A DNA stretch of 64,000 nt from Liolophura sinensis (taxonomy: Eukaryota > Mollusca > Polyplacophora > Chitonida > Chitonidae): NCBI RefSeq assembly GCF_032854445.1, contig NC_088300.1, positions 32,219,608-32,283,607 of the forward strand, given 5' to 3'. The notes beneath the pieces were generated by a model, which had not been told where the DNA came from, searched no databases, and worked only from the letters and a program-made list of their open reading frames with translations. Each line of letters opens with the position of its first letter. The stretch's first letter is position 1. Below, one piece after another: positions 39,853-51,500 of the stretch. Position numbers and translations under genes: made by a program.

Positions 39853-40079
39853 TTATCCCTTTGAGGTCGTTTCTGTGATCTGGATGATATAAACTGTATC
39901 TGGGATACCAACTATATCGCTGTAATATTGTGTTCCGGTGACTTGAAACACACTGAAAAATCCCACTGCTTCCTTCTCCCATTCTGCTGCAACAATTGCA
40001 GACTTGATTCCGACCGTTCCGTTTTGACAATGAAGTTATCACCTTGAGTGCGTTGGACATTTTCACCTAATCCTGCCAT
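39853..40079 (-). pseudogene. Coding-like segment with a one-base frame break
   Basis: An ATG at 40077-40079 opens a frame (MAGLGENVQRTQGDNFIVK) that continues only to a stop at 39912-39914. From the AAAA run at about 40022-40025 a different frame becomes strongly protein-like (SAIVAAEWEKEAVGFF, then VTGTQYYSDIVGIPD) and runs to TAA at 39853-39855. One missing A in that run would account for the switch. It may be a pseudogene, an assembly or sequencing slip, or a small gene with an unseen intron. No family is recognised, so function is unknown. Confidence 0.4.
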
Positions 40080-40324
40080 GAATATAATTCAGGCCACCAA
40101 ATTTTTTCCCCCGAAGAATGGTTTTTAGAAGCTATCTTTTGGTAATTACCTGTGTATACATAATTTGTGCTAGTCAGGTGCTTAGCTTACCTTTAACCCA
40201 TCTGTACATATCAGGTTTGTGAATATATAAACATATTTATACCAAAAAAAATTCTTTGTTTCAGTATATTATATTGGCCTACAGTTGGCTGTATATAAAC
40301 ACGACTCAAATCGACACCAAACCT

Positions 40325-40512
40325 GAGGATGGTCGTGGGTTTCTTCCCACCACCCGCGACGAGTTCAAATCCAGCTCGTGCCATTCGTGGGAAGGTCTGC
40401 CGCCAACCTGCTAATAGTTATGGTTTTCTGCACGGATTTCTTCCACCGTAATGCTGGCACTATATTCACGAGTATGGCGTAAAACACCAGTCAAATATAA
40501 ATAAATAAATCA
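40325..40512 (+). mobile_element. Rearranged SINE fragment
   Basis: Box B (GACGAGTTCAAATCCAGCTC), GGGAAGGTCTGCC and GTAAAACACCAGTCAAATATAAATA belong to the main SINE. The GATGGTCGTGGGTTTC body segment appears out of order ahead of box B, so the copy is internally rearranged. Confidence 0.8.
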
Positions 40513-40599
40513 AATCAACACCACAAGCAAGCATAACATGCAAGATAAAACATGCCCACTTCAGAAATCCTTTGCTCTCTCGGATACTTCTTGGGCTGA

Positions 40600-40790
40600 A
40601 GCCTTGTTTAGGAGAGCTATAGGTCGCGTTCGAATCCAGCTTCCGTTGGCTTGTTGCAGGGCTCAGCGCGAGTTCATGCGGGTCAACCAGTGTTTTTGCT
40701 CTAACGTCCGAGTGCTGAGCGTTAAGCGAGGCAGCAACAAGTACCATTGTTGAAGTCTTTGGTATGACCCGACTCCGGTTTGATGCTTTA
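40600..40790 (+). mobile_element. Dispersed repeat fragment, shared with 43225-43330
   Basis: It contains a box B-like CGCGTTCGAATCCAGCT and then GGGTCAACCAGT ... AAGTCTTTGGTATGACCCGA. The latter part is recognisably similar to the stretch at about 43225-43320, so the two are copies of one repeat. Confidence 0.5.
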
Positions 40791-41584
40791 CATGCGTGTT
40801 TTCAAAGCTCTTTGAAAAGCTCTCGAAACGATCCAGACATGGAAAGTTAGGTGGACACCAGTTTGACTATGTGAAAATTTTAGCATGATGGGTCAGATTT
40901 ATAACGCTCAATGGATACGAATTTACGAGATCAGTTAGGATGTATCAGTGAAATGAAACAATAAGAGTCAGCAATGTGGTTGGGATGAGTTCAGCACCTT
41001 TCAAGGGACACAACTGTGAACCACACCCTACCATAATCGTTCATTCAGAGTAACTTCCCTTAATAGTGGCCTTCTGGGGAGGACAAAAATCTAGCACATA
41101 TCACATGAAAACGGTCATGTGAAACAACAGGAGTATGTGAAAACTGTGCGTCTTCACTTCCGCGTATATACTACGTTAAAAGTAAGCGTCCGTTAACGCG
41201 TAGATCACCCTTTTTTATCACTCAAATATGCTAATTGTTAATGGGTCAACAAATTTTCAATACGTGGGTTTATCAACACATACCGGTATTAAATACATGT
41301 AATATAATTACACTAGAGAGGATAACCACCCACTGCAGATTTGGCAATATCAAAGGAAACGGGAGCCGGAGGTTTCGTCGCGAAAAACGTCTTTAATATT
41401 TTTTTTTAAACAATTCGGACATACCACGAGTAAGATTTACTGAAAAATCACATTTCTGTTAATTTTTTGTTTAACTTGTTAAAGTACAAAATACGATGAA
41501 TTCTAGACTGCAACTGTGATATTGCCTAGTCTGTGCGCATTGTGATAAGAACAGCTAATCACATATTCTTGCTCAGAAGAAAGA

Positions 41585-41592
41585 CCTCTTTC
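41585..41592 (-). promoter_or_regulatory. Histone downstream element (U7 pairing)
   Basis: On the - strand, GAAAGAGG lies 13 bases past the H2A stem-loop. This is the purine-rich element that pairs with U7 snRNA in histone mRNA 3' processing. Confidence 0.75.
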
Positions 41593-41605
41593 AGGAAATA
41601 TGGTT

Positions 41606-41621
41606 GGCCCTGAAAAGGGCC
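41606..41621 (-). terminator. Histone mRNA 3' stem-loop
   Basis: On the - strand it reads GGCCCTTTTCAGGGCC, a perfect match to the replication-dependent histone stem-loop consensus. It sits 42 bases after the H2A stop and is bound by SLBP instead of using a poly(A) tail. Confidence 0.96.
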
Positions 41622-41663
41622 GTTGGAATTAGAGTGGTTACCCACTGTGGCTGTACACGCAAT

Positions 41664-42035
41664 TTAGGATCTTTTTGTCTTCGTGGGCAGGAGAACAGCC
41701 TGGATGTTGGGAAGGACGCCACCTCGGGGAATGGCCACACCAGACAGCAGTCTGTTCAGCTCCTCGTCATTGCGGACGGCCAGCAGCAGGTGTCGTGGGT
41801 TGATGTTTTTTTTCTTGTATTCTCGGGCAGCATTTCCAGCCAACTCCAACACCTCTGCTGTCAAATACTCCATCACAGCAGCCAAGTACACGGGAGCCCC
41901 TGTTCCGACACGGTTGGAGTAATTACCCTTCCTCAAATAGCGATGAATACGACTAACAGGAAACTGAAGCCCAGCACGAGACGACCTCGATTGAACCTTC
42001 GCCTTTGCCTTTCCGCCTTTGCCACGTCCAGACAT
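41664..42035 (-). CDS. H2A: Histone H2A, divergent replication-dependent paralogue
   Basis: A 123-residue intronless core histone that pairs with H2B in nucleosomes. The N-tail [12 protein letters not shown], the histone fold, the acidic patch (RNDEEL) and the docking segment [13 protein letters not shown] are intact. It departs from near-invariant animal H2A in several places: [10 protein letters not shown] for FPVGRIHRLL, a Tyr-rich [18 protein letters not shown] for [26 protein letters not shown] for GVTIAQGG, and a short TKTKRS C-terminus. No SQ[E/D] motif (H2A.X) or macrodomain is present. TATA, CCAAT, stem-loop and downstream element mark it as a replication-dependent gene. Function as a germline or otherwise specialised variant is inference. 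Confidence 0.95.
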   Translation of the reverse strand: MSGRGKGGKAKAKVQSRSSRAGLQFPVSRIHRYLRKGNYSNRVGTGAPVYLAAVMEYLTAEVLELAGNAAREYKKKNINPRHLLLAVRNDEELNRLLSGVAIPRGGVLPNIQAVLLPTKTKRS

Positions 42036-42115
42036 CTTTGGATTGACCTCAAAAACCTTGTTTTGTGTTTTCTGATGCGTCGATAGAAGCTAGTGAAGGA
42101 CATCGGACTTTCATC

Positions 42116-42123
42116 CTTTTATA
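42116..42123 (-). promoter_or_regulatory. H2A TATA box
   Basis: TATAAAAG on the - strand, 81-88 bp upstream of the H2A start codon, as in classic histone promoters. Confidence 0.85.
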
Positions 42124-42177
42124 CACATCGCGAGGATTGTACTATTTGTGGAAACATATTCGCGCGTAAAACATCAA

Positions 42178-42183
42178 CCAATC
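42178..42183 (+). promoter_or_regulatory. CCAAT box of the H2A promoter
   Basis: CCAATC reads on the + strand, reverse to the gene, about 60 bp upstream of the TATA box. NF-Y boxes work in either orientation. Confidence 0.55.
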
Positions 42184-42631
42184 AACGGCGACTGTGGGTG
42201 CTCTCTAGCACGTTCGCGCTTTTTGTAGCTCACGACGCTTGGACAAATAAAATAGAATAGTGAAAGAGTTAGCTCAGATAACATGCGGCTTGTGCGGTTT
42301 TTTATTTTTTATATTTTTAAGTGCTTGTAAAACGGCGCCAGCTGCGAGCCTATCATGCACTGGGCTATACATTTTTGGGCTGTGAAAGCCCAGAACTGGA
42401 GAAACGTAAATTAGGTCTAAGCCGAGAGCAGGCAACTTTACATTCATTCATCAAGTTTTTAACAGTTCGACCCGCTTTCTCAAAACTTCGTAAATACATT
42501 TCACGAAACTTTTCTCGTAAACCACGTGACACCAAAGGCTCTTGAACCCATGAATTGAAGAAGGCTTGATGGGCATTCTAAAAGTGACATATGAAGTGAA
42601 ATAAGAAATTCTAAGCCAGAATATCCAAGCT

Positions 42632-42934
42632 TGGCGCACTGATCCAGGAGCCTCTCATAAATGCGGCTGCTGTGAGTCCAGCTCATGCCCAATGGGGGAT
42701 GGTCTTTCAGCAACCTGCAGAAAGTTTCTTCAGGAGTTTCTGCCCTGTTTCCTCCCACCATAATGCTGGTGAGAGGAAATCAGACAGAGTCTGGTGGAAA
42801 CCCACGACCATCTGCAGGTTACTGGCAGGCCTTCCCTCCGTGTAGCCCCAGAGGAAGCCAGCATGAGCTGGACATGAACTCATAGCAACAGCATTGATGA
42901 GAGATTGGCACAAACCACCTTGACCAGTGAGGCC
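42632..42934. mobile_element. Foldback pair of truncated SINEs
   Basis: The left half (42632 to about 42773) is the main SINE in + orientation, from GATCCAGGAGCCTCTC to CCACCATAATGCTGG. The right half (about 42776-42934) is the same family reversed (GGTGGAAACCCACGACCATC ... GAGGAAGCCAGCATGAGCTG). The two meet within a few bases, giving a long imperfect hairpin. Neither has its ATAAA tail at the junction. Confidence 0.88.
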
Positions 42935-43021
42935 ACCAATTAATTAATATCTGTTAAGACCGACATATGGAAATCACATGCACACTGTTGTTAAATGTTA
43001 TTCATATGGTTGTTGTGTAAT

Positions 43022-43275
43022 GAGTGAGTGAGTGCTTGGGGTTTAACATCGTACTCAACAATTTTTCAGTCATATGACGACAAAGGAATCCTTAGGGTGC
43101 ATGTACGTGTAATGTGCCTCCTTGTAGCAGGACGGATTTCCACCGCTCTTTTATCTAGTGCTGCTTCACTGAGACGACTTACCAAAGGCAAGTAAGCCGC
43201 CCCGCCCGAGCCATTATACTGATACGGGTCAACCAGTTGTTGCACTATCCCCTTCATGCTGAACGCCAAGGGAGG
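43022..43275 (-). mobile_element. Dispersed repeat, second family
   Basis: It begins with repeated GAGTGAGTGAGTGCTTGGGG, then TTTAACATCGTACTCAACAA and TTTTTCAGTCATATGACGAC. This is the inverted counterpart of the 3' end of the 26440-26655 copy. I recognise this sequence type as common in molluscan genomes, from memory only. Its far end merges with the repeat shared with 40680-40790. Confidence 0.75.
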
Positions 43276-43500
43276 AAGTTACAACTTCCTCTTTTAAAGT
43301 CTTAGGTGTGACTCGATCAAGGATTGATCAAGGATCCTGGTCCCGAAGCCGTTGGTGTGTAATGCCATACTCATGTAATTTTCTTGTGCGTTCGAATCCA
43401 ACTCCTGCTGATACGGCCAGAGATATGACAGGTACCTGGCCAAGGTCAGTGGTTCACACTGGTGCCCAGGATCATGAAGCAATCTTAGACTTAAGTCAGA
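43276..43500 (+). mobile_element. tRNA-like repeat segment
   Basis: It carries a box B-like GTGCGTTCGAATCCAACTCC and GTGACTCGATCAAGG, resembling the element at 40600-40790. Boundaries are unclear. Confidence 0.4.
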
Positions 43501-43961
43501 GTTTCAGTGATTAAATTTGGTATGCTCCATATGCCATTTTAGCTGAAATTTGTTGGACAATAAATTACCTAAAATTTACATTGCCAAGCAATAGTTTGGC
43601 CTTATTTCATAAATAAATTGATTTTGGGTCCTAAGTAGTGACAAAAAGAAACAACCAGGGTACAGGGCAAATTCCTGGTGGGGCCTAGGGGAGCAAAGCT
43701 CCTTGGAAAAACTGTTTAGCTGTAGCCTAATTTGGAAGCTGTGGCAGGCAAGTATACCTTGTAGTTATTTTGTCATTATGCGAGATGAAAACATCAAATA
43801 TCAATATGAAACACATTGACTGTGAGAATGTGATCTTCAATTATAAAACGTAGCACTCACTGTCACATCAAAAACGTGACAATTGACAGGTATCATCAAC
43901 CTGTCCGCCAGGTATTAACCTTTCTGCTTTCATATAATGATAAATTCTTATTAAGCTCTGC

Positions 43962-44051
43962 CCACTTTCCTTCCACCATGATGCTGGCTGCCATCATATC
44001 GGTGACATATCTTGAGTACGGCGTAAAACACCAGTCACATAAATAAATAAA
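43962..44051 (+). mobile_element. SINE 3' fragment
   Basis: GCTCTGCCCACTTTCCTTCC, CACCATGATGCTGGC and GTAAAACACCAGTCACATAAATAAATA mark the 3' third of the main SINE. Confidence 0.85.
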
Positions 44052-47000
44052 CACCAAGGCCCCAGGACAGCACTAGAATCCACAAAATCCCTGTCCAAGG
44101 TTGGGTTTGAACCAGAACCTTGTGTGTGCTAGTAATTCACAGACAAGCATCTTAGCTTCTTGATAACAATCCTCTCTCTGAATAAGATTTTCAAGTCAAA
44201 ACACAAAGTAAAGAAATACATTATACTAGGATAGGGTTTACAAAAAGTAAACAAATACATGGCCGATATATATCTATGTTTTAATGTAAATGTACATTAT
44301 CACACACAAGGTACACACACATGTACATTAATTTGTTTACAGTATACAAACCCAGAAACCCATTAGTTAATAGGCTTCTGACAAAACTTTGGAAGCCCAT
44401 TGAAGGAATGTCCCTAACATGAAGATGTAAAGACTGAATGGACACTTCAATTGTTGAATCCTTAACTGCGTGATCTGAGGTGGTAGTTTGGTCAAAAATT
44501 GCATAAACTTTCTGCTGCTATAGAATAATTGATCACTGACATAGTAACCCAGTGAATGTCATCCACTGGTTACCCCCCTTGAACTGCAGTATTTATAATT
44601 CTGTTATTTACATGAATACACGGCTTTCCTCGTCATTAACAGCTTGAAATTCATGGTTTCCAAGTACAGTCTTGCACTCAAGAAAAGAAAAATTACATTG
44701 TGTACAGACATCATCTAGATCCACAGCACAGTACTAACATTACTTCCATCGTCATCAGCCAGCTGGAGGCTTTATTTTAGTCTTGCCGTTCCAAACATGC
44801 ATTCGTTGAATTACACAAACCATGACAACACCATAAAACAATAACTATTTTGTTGAATAAGAAAACACTCTTCTCACTGGTTCGAACAGCAAATGACACT
44901 TCCACACTAATAAACGTTAGGTTAACAGTTTATGGTAATACTTACAATAAGTTGCATGTTGTTAAAGCTCTGTTCTAAACTTGATACAGGTGAAATGAGG
45001 AAAGGCACATGTCAACAAGAGTTCTCCAAAAGACTCGGTCATGGTGGGAATTGTCAGAGTAAATGTCTTATAGGACATAACCAAAGAATTTTCATCCCTT
45101 GGGCTGACAAGTAGTCCCCTATCGACCAACATTTATCAAAAGTCCTCTTTAACCAGTGGCTATATCCCAACAAAACATATCACATGAGCAAAAGCCTAAA
45201 AAAAAACTACAAAGACATACATGTACATGTATTACAGTGATACAAAATAACGAATAAAAATCATATATACAGAAAGACACATAATGTTAAAGTTTTACAA
45301 TATTCAGCACAACCACTGTTACAGTAAATGTATACAAGACCATGAAAAACAATGAATATTTAGGTAAACTTTATAACAGCTAAGCCAATATTAAATTGTT
45401 GGGGTTGGATGCAATATTTCCTTTTTATGTTAATATATACAGAGATTGTTTTGACTGCCCAAGTTATAGTCCACCCATTTTAGGTACTTGTATTTGTTCT
45501 TTTTTCTCACCTGTTCTGCTCAGACAAACCTAGAGGGTGTACTTATAGTGCTGCCTTGTTTAAACACTATACAAAAACATACCAGATGCTACATTTGTTA
45601 TAGACAGTGATTTATTCATTTTCATGTTACGTGTTTAATGCTGACTGGTTTTTCGTGAAGGGCACATCCTCCTCGATGGAATGCATGTAAGACCACATAA
45701 TTAATGGCCTCGCCAACACTGTCGAGTCTCGTTGCCACCAAGGCTTTGAGAACATTGGAAGCAGGTGAATTTTGATGATTCTGCGTCCAAGACTGGAACT
45801 AACCCAACACCTTGACTGTTCCAGCCATTGAAAGGTACTTAAGCCTCTTAGCCACTCAACCATCCTAATTCTTCAACTTTTTCAACCACCTTAGGAACCA
45901 ATATTTTAAAACACTCTGAAACAACTACAGAGTGCAGAGAAATAATCTGCACATTTTTATGAAGTTTACATCTTTAGTGACACAAACAAATAATTTTTGG
46001 CCCCATTTTCCAACTAATTCTATACATAAATTCCAATGGAAAAAGTGCTTTAGAGGTTGAAAAGGTTGAAGATTTACAGTACGTGTATCACTGGCTCACA
46101 TCATGGCATAATCTGGTCCCATGGTTAGGTTTGAAATAATGAATATGGAATTTCTGACATCTTTTGACATCCAGAGAATGTTGACCTTTTGACTCTGATG
46201 TGAATGCTATTCCATAAACTCAGGCTTCAATTCTACCATAATAAAATGCAGCTTAAGGATACATTTCTTGCAGCGCTATACTATAAACACATGAATGACC
46301 CTTTTAACTGATATTTTTCTCTTTGTGGCTATGATTCAAACCAGTGATTAAAAATAGTTTGATCCACAAAATCATTGCATAGTTATATATTCACATGGAA
46401 ATATTATGCCGTCCCATCACTCAATTGCACCAAATCAGTCACAAAAATTAGACCAATCTCTTAATAGGTCTGAACAGTTCACACATAAAATAGACACTTT
46501 TCAAACGGTGCAAGATTGCCCAACAAAAGAAAAGGTTAATTTTTGAGCCATGAATATTATATATCTATCATATGCATTTAATCTTAATTAATATCTAAAA
46601 TATTGAAGTTTTTAGATGAAACTAACATTCCAAGATTTTCTAGTAACAGAGCAGTCACTAACTGTCTATAAACAGCTAGCAGTGATGTATTTTACAAATG
46701 GCAATTAAGAAATGTGCAGATAAATACAGGAATATGATGTCATCAGGTTTTAAGACCATCTATCACGGACAGGTGTTGTGTTTATCAAGACAATGACATT
46801 TACAAGTATTTGTAATTATGTGCTTACTATCAAAATTTATGGCTTGCCTCACAGAACCATCAATATTGGTCCAGTTTAAAACTAATCAATCAGATGAATA
46901 TTAATAATGCGATTTTTCACAAAAATGGTGCCTTCTCTCAGGAAAAGGCCTGTCCTAGACATTCAGAAATGGACAGTAATACAATATTTACCTCAATTTC

Positions 47001-48442
47001 TTATATAAAAGAATAGTACTGGATTTATTAGGGTTCAGATAAGTGATGTGTAAGACTGGAACAGGCAAAGAAAAGGCTGTGTTACCAATTCAAATAATAC
47101 AAACCCTGATACATCCACCAGGTTAATTTAAAAAAAGAGAAGCTTTTCAGAAACAACTTTTTTTTATTTCATGTAAGAGGTAGCTATCTGAGTATATGCA
47201 TTACCGGTTATACATCTGCAATGTGACAATTGCTTGAAACACCAGAGTCCACATTATGATTGGCATCACTGCTGGAGAAGCTGATCTATGGCAGGTCAAA
47301 AACACAGCAAACCACTTCACAGATTTTCCCATTAGCAACTAAAAGAAGCATTTAGCTCTGTAACTGACAGTATCCAAGTGCATGCATCATGTCCAGCTTC
47401 AAAGACAACATATTCACAGTTTTTATGTACACTGTACCAATTTTATGATGTTTCTTTTTTGTTTATTATTATTTAAACACAGTTATTTAATTCAAAATAC
47501 TGGTAACTAGGCATTCTAGCCACCTCGATTAAAACTACATCGTGCCAGAAGCAAAGAAAAGTAGGCCATTAGAAAATTCTCAATATTCAGCATAAAAAAG
47601 GATGCAATTAGAAACATTTCAGGATTTTTGTTAGGTGCAACCCTAAATATTCACTAGCACTATTTTGGTAACAATCTGATTGTGAAAAAAGTTTAACAAG
47701 GGCCGGCATGAAGCTGCAATGAGTGACATTTCAGTCTGTTGATAACATGGTTATGATGCAGGCAGAAAAAGATAAGTCTTCAAAATTACCATTACAAAAC
47801 AGAGGAGAGCAGGGAGCCACACCTACGGCGATGATGATCCAAAGTTTCTTTTCTGTGTACATACATGTACTTTAATGTAAATATTAAAACACAGAAACTA
47901 ACATTGAAAGCTCTCCATCAATCATTTTTTCTCTGCGCTTTAGTTTATTCCCTGCATGAGGAATAAATGTACTATGAAAGCTCACAGAAAAAAATGCAAC
48001 TTACATGATTTGTCGTTAAATATATGTAGCTCAAAGGTAATTCAATCGTATCAAATATAAAATTTAAAGTCACCAGCTATGATACATAAATATGTAAAAC
48101 CCAAAACCATACAAATGCAGAGTTATACATATACATTAGCTAGTATCAAAACCATATCAAAAAACCTTAAATTACTAAGTGACAAAATGAAATGGGATCA
48201 GGTGACATTAGTATAACTGCATCAAATATTTCAAGAAGTGCAATGATGTCTATGTAGTTGTACAAAAATTACACATTCAAATAAGTTTGATTTTTTGCTC
48301 TTTAACATGAAATAATTCACATGCAAACCATGTCTACTGGCTAGTACCCAAGAGAATGAAAAAAGAAACAAAACAATTCAGATCACTTCTCCTAAAGACG
48401 TTACCTAATATCTTGCACTGGAATCTTCAGAGTGAACGAATG
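44052..48442 (-). other. Probable 3' UTR and downstream of the C1orf198 homologue
   Basis: A long AT-rich stretch with no exon on either strand. Several TTTATT words (AATAAA on the - strand) could be poly(A) signals, for example near 45611 and 44773; none can be chosen from sequence. Confidence 0.45.
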
Positions 48443-48505
48443 TTACCAGTTGTCCAGGAAGTCGAACCCAGATTTGACTACGCTGTTATTTTCATTGTCT
48501 CCTTC
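48443..48505 (-). CDS. C1orf198: C1orf198 homologue exon 4, C-terminus
   Basis: 20 codons plus TAA after a TAATTTGCAG acceptor. It ends KSGFDFLDNW, the expected acidic aromatic C-terminus of the family. Confidence 0.9.
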   Translation of the reverse strand, partial: EGDNENNSVVKSGFDFLDNW

Positions 48506-51500
48506 CTGCAAATTATAACATCAAAATGCAGATGTAAGGATCAAGGAAATGACGTTTACTTGTATCCCTGTTTTACAAGAAGTGGCTCATCTTACATTCA
48601 CCGTTCATCCACGTCTAACATAAATGTTTGTGTTTTCTAGAGTTACTTCCCTTGCCCTAAAATTTTCCAGTCAAAAAATGGCAAGATAACCTTACACACA
48701 TTTCATAAATTCTTAAGCTAAAGACACAGCTACATGTATGTAGGTAAAGACACTGGCGAAATACATCATCAGTATGCTCCATAAAACCCACCATACAATG
48801 AAAACATTAAACTGCTTTTAACTGAGTGAAAAACAAAAGAAAAAACCCTAAAAAATAAAACAGCTCTCAATAGTCTGTCTTCTGATGCATTGTTTATTTT
48901 CACCCCTTTCTTTTCCTTTAAGAATGTGCATGTACCAACTGGGGTCACAACTCACCTCTGTTGAGAGAAGGCTTTGTGACGGTGCCTGTTCAATAGCCTG
49001 GTTCGTTGTCCCCTGAATCTCTCTTACGGCTTGATCACTTACATCCTGACTACAGATTAAGGGACGGCGTGAAGGAGAGGATATTTCACTGTTAAGCGTG
49101 TCACTACTGCTTTCTCCAACAAAATTTGACCATTCCCCACTGACTGGTAAACCCCTGTCTATTCTTGCCTCAGTGTTCGTCCCTGGAAGGTTTTCACAGC
49201 TTTCTCCCTCAAGCAGGTTGACAAAGGCAGCGTTATCCTGTCCAACACTGTCACGTTTGCTATCCCCAAGTAGAGTCATACCAGTGTCATCCAGGCCATC
49301 TTTGACCTTCTTGTTAATACCAGGCGATAGAGGAAGACGGGTGATGATTGGGGATTTGAGAGGTGATCGTGCACTGAGGCTCGAACTACTGGTTTTCTGT
49401 GAAATCTGTAATACAGCTGGCTTTGAGGTGGAGTTCTGACCTCTGTCAACATCTCTACCGTTGTTCAATGCAGGCACAGTACAGTCTTCTCTGGACTCGA
49501 GCTCGAAACTCTGGCGTACATCGTCAAAACTGGACTGCATGCTGTCCTGACTACTTGGGTAACCCGAATCGCCTTTTCTCTCCACCACATGAAATGGAGA
49601 ATCCCAAATCCTCTTTGATACACCGGGTTTTCCAGGCCCATCTCGCATTTTGTGACCACCATTCTTTGGCGTTCCAGTTGAAGGTATTTTGGATGTGGAT
49701 TTAACTTTTGTCAGCTCATTTGGTTCCAAATCTTTCAAAGATAAGTCTTGCTGACTCTGAATAAAAACAAAACAACAACTGTACATTTGTGTTTACATGA
49801 GCCAAAACTCATATTCTATAACCCTTGAATCCTTCACATATAGAGAACATCAAAGACGATAAATCTCATGTTTTACTCCCTTTGGTGCGCCGGAAAAAGA
49901 CTCGTCTGATGACGTAAATTGAACAGACAAGTCCATTATTAAACAGGATGTTGTTTTCGCTGATAAAAATGAACAGATAGAAATGCCACGTGTAACTGAA
50001 CACTGTTAATTCCATTCAATCCTCGGCAAAAGGCACCGTGATGGCAGACGATTTGTAACACTGTATTTCATTCCCTGTGAAAACATCACAGAAAGATCAG
50101 AAAATGTATACGTACCAACCAGTGTGCTGCAGACAAATTGTGAACAGCACTTGACAGAAGCATTCATTTCACATGACAAATGTGCCTTTACCATGGTGTC
50201 AACGAATGTTTCAAAACATTGTACCAATTATTTTCAACAGCCACATTTGCTGTCAGTTTGATACTCATTCGAACTGAAATCAGTGACTGTATAGATTGGT
50301 ACCCCTTTTGTCTAGAAACAAAGGTTTTGCCCAGTGTGTATGATGTTGCATGCCGCACGCTATTTAGAATAGCTTTGCTGAGATATTCCAACACTACTTT
50401 GTATAGGTGGGAAAGTCCTTACCTGACTGGAGTTTGGCTTATTTAAATACGTATTACCAGAATTAAACGTTTTGCTGAGGATTTATGGAATTGAAATGAT
50501 GTTCCCTGCTATGGGTGTCTAGCGGCACTTTTATAGTCAATAAGGTGGACAAGGTTAAAAACATTTTAGGTCTCAGTCCACACCTTTCAACTAAAATAAT
50601 AACCTCGTCCATCTTATTGACTATAAAACTGTCACTAGACACCCATAGCAGGAACATTATTTCTTTAATTAAACAATTTCTTGTCATTTCATGAAATGAC
50701 CAGTGCTTTGCATACCTGACCAGGAAAATGTTCTACAAGAAAGTACATTGTTTACATCACAGAGTCTTACCATAATGGAAATAATTTAGCTTGTTCATTT
50801 TTTTTCAGGTGCTAGCATTCTGTATATTAACAAACATACTATTACCACATGCATTTTCTGCATGTAAATTACACACACAAAATTGTTCAGAAAAAGCAGT
50901 GTATTAGTCAAGTGAGATATATGTTGGAGAAATAACAAAATTTGGATGTTACAATTGCTATTTATCAATTGGATAAATGGACTGTTGTAACTTGGTTAGA
51001 GCCAAATTCAAAATTTTTTTCCTTATAAAATATAGCGTTCAGTTTTTATGGGTGGAGGAAACTAGAGTGCCCAGGATAAACCACTGACCTTAAAACAAAT
51101 TACTGACGATCTTTCCCACATGATGTAAAGATGTGCACCCCACATTGGTGGAAAACGAGTTGTCTTTAATGACAGCATAAACAATAACATACACATCGAT
51201 GTCCTCTTATCATCACCAAGGCTCCAAGAATGGTGGGAGCAGAAAAGTCTAGTACAAATTCATGTTCCAAGGTCGGATTGAGCGTGCTTTATGACTGGCT
51301 ACTAATAAACGGGATTTCACATTATGTAGAGTATATATGACAATATTTATTAAAACTTATATTTATATTTATTTTATATACCAGTGAACAATCTTTTCTA
51401 CTACAACCTTAAGCTTGAATGGCCATGATTTGAATTTCACTCACTTTTGTCTTCCAGCTAAATGGTCCTGAGTGCTCATCTTGCCAAGTCCAACACTGAA

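Noticed and set aside
41604-42086. 160-codon + strand frame
   Set aside because: Antisense shadow of the H2A gene, whose protein is unmistakable on the other strand.
49098-49439. 113-codon + strand frame, and 49399-49704 on the same strand
   Set aside because: Antisense shadows of exon 3 of the C1orf198 homologue.
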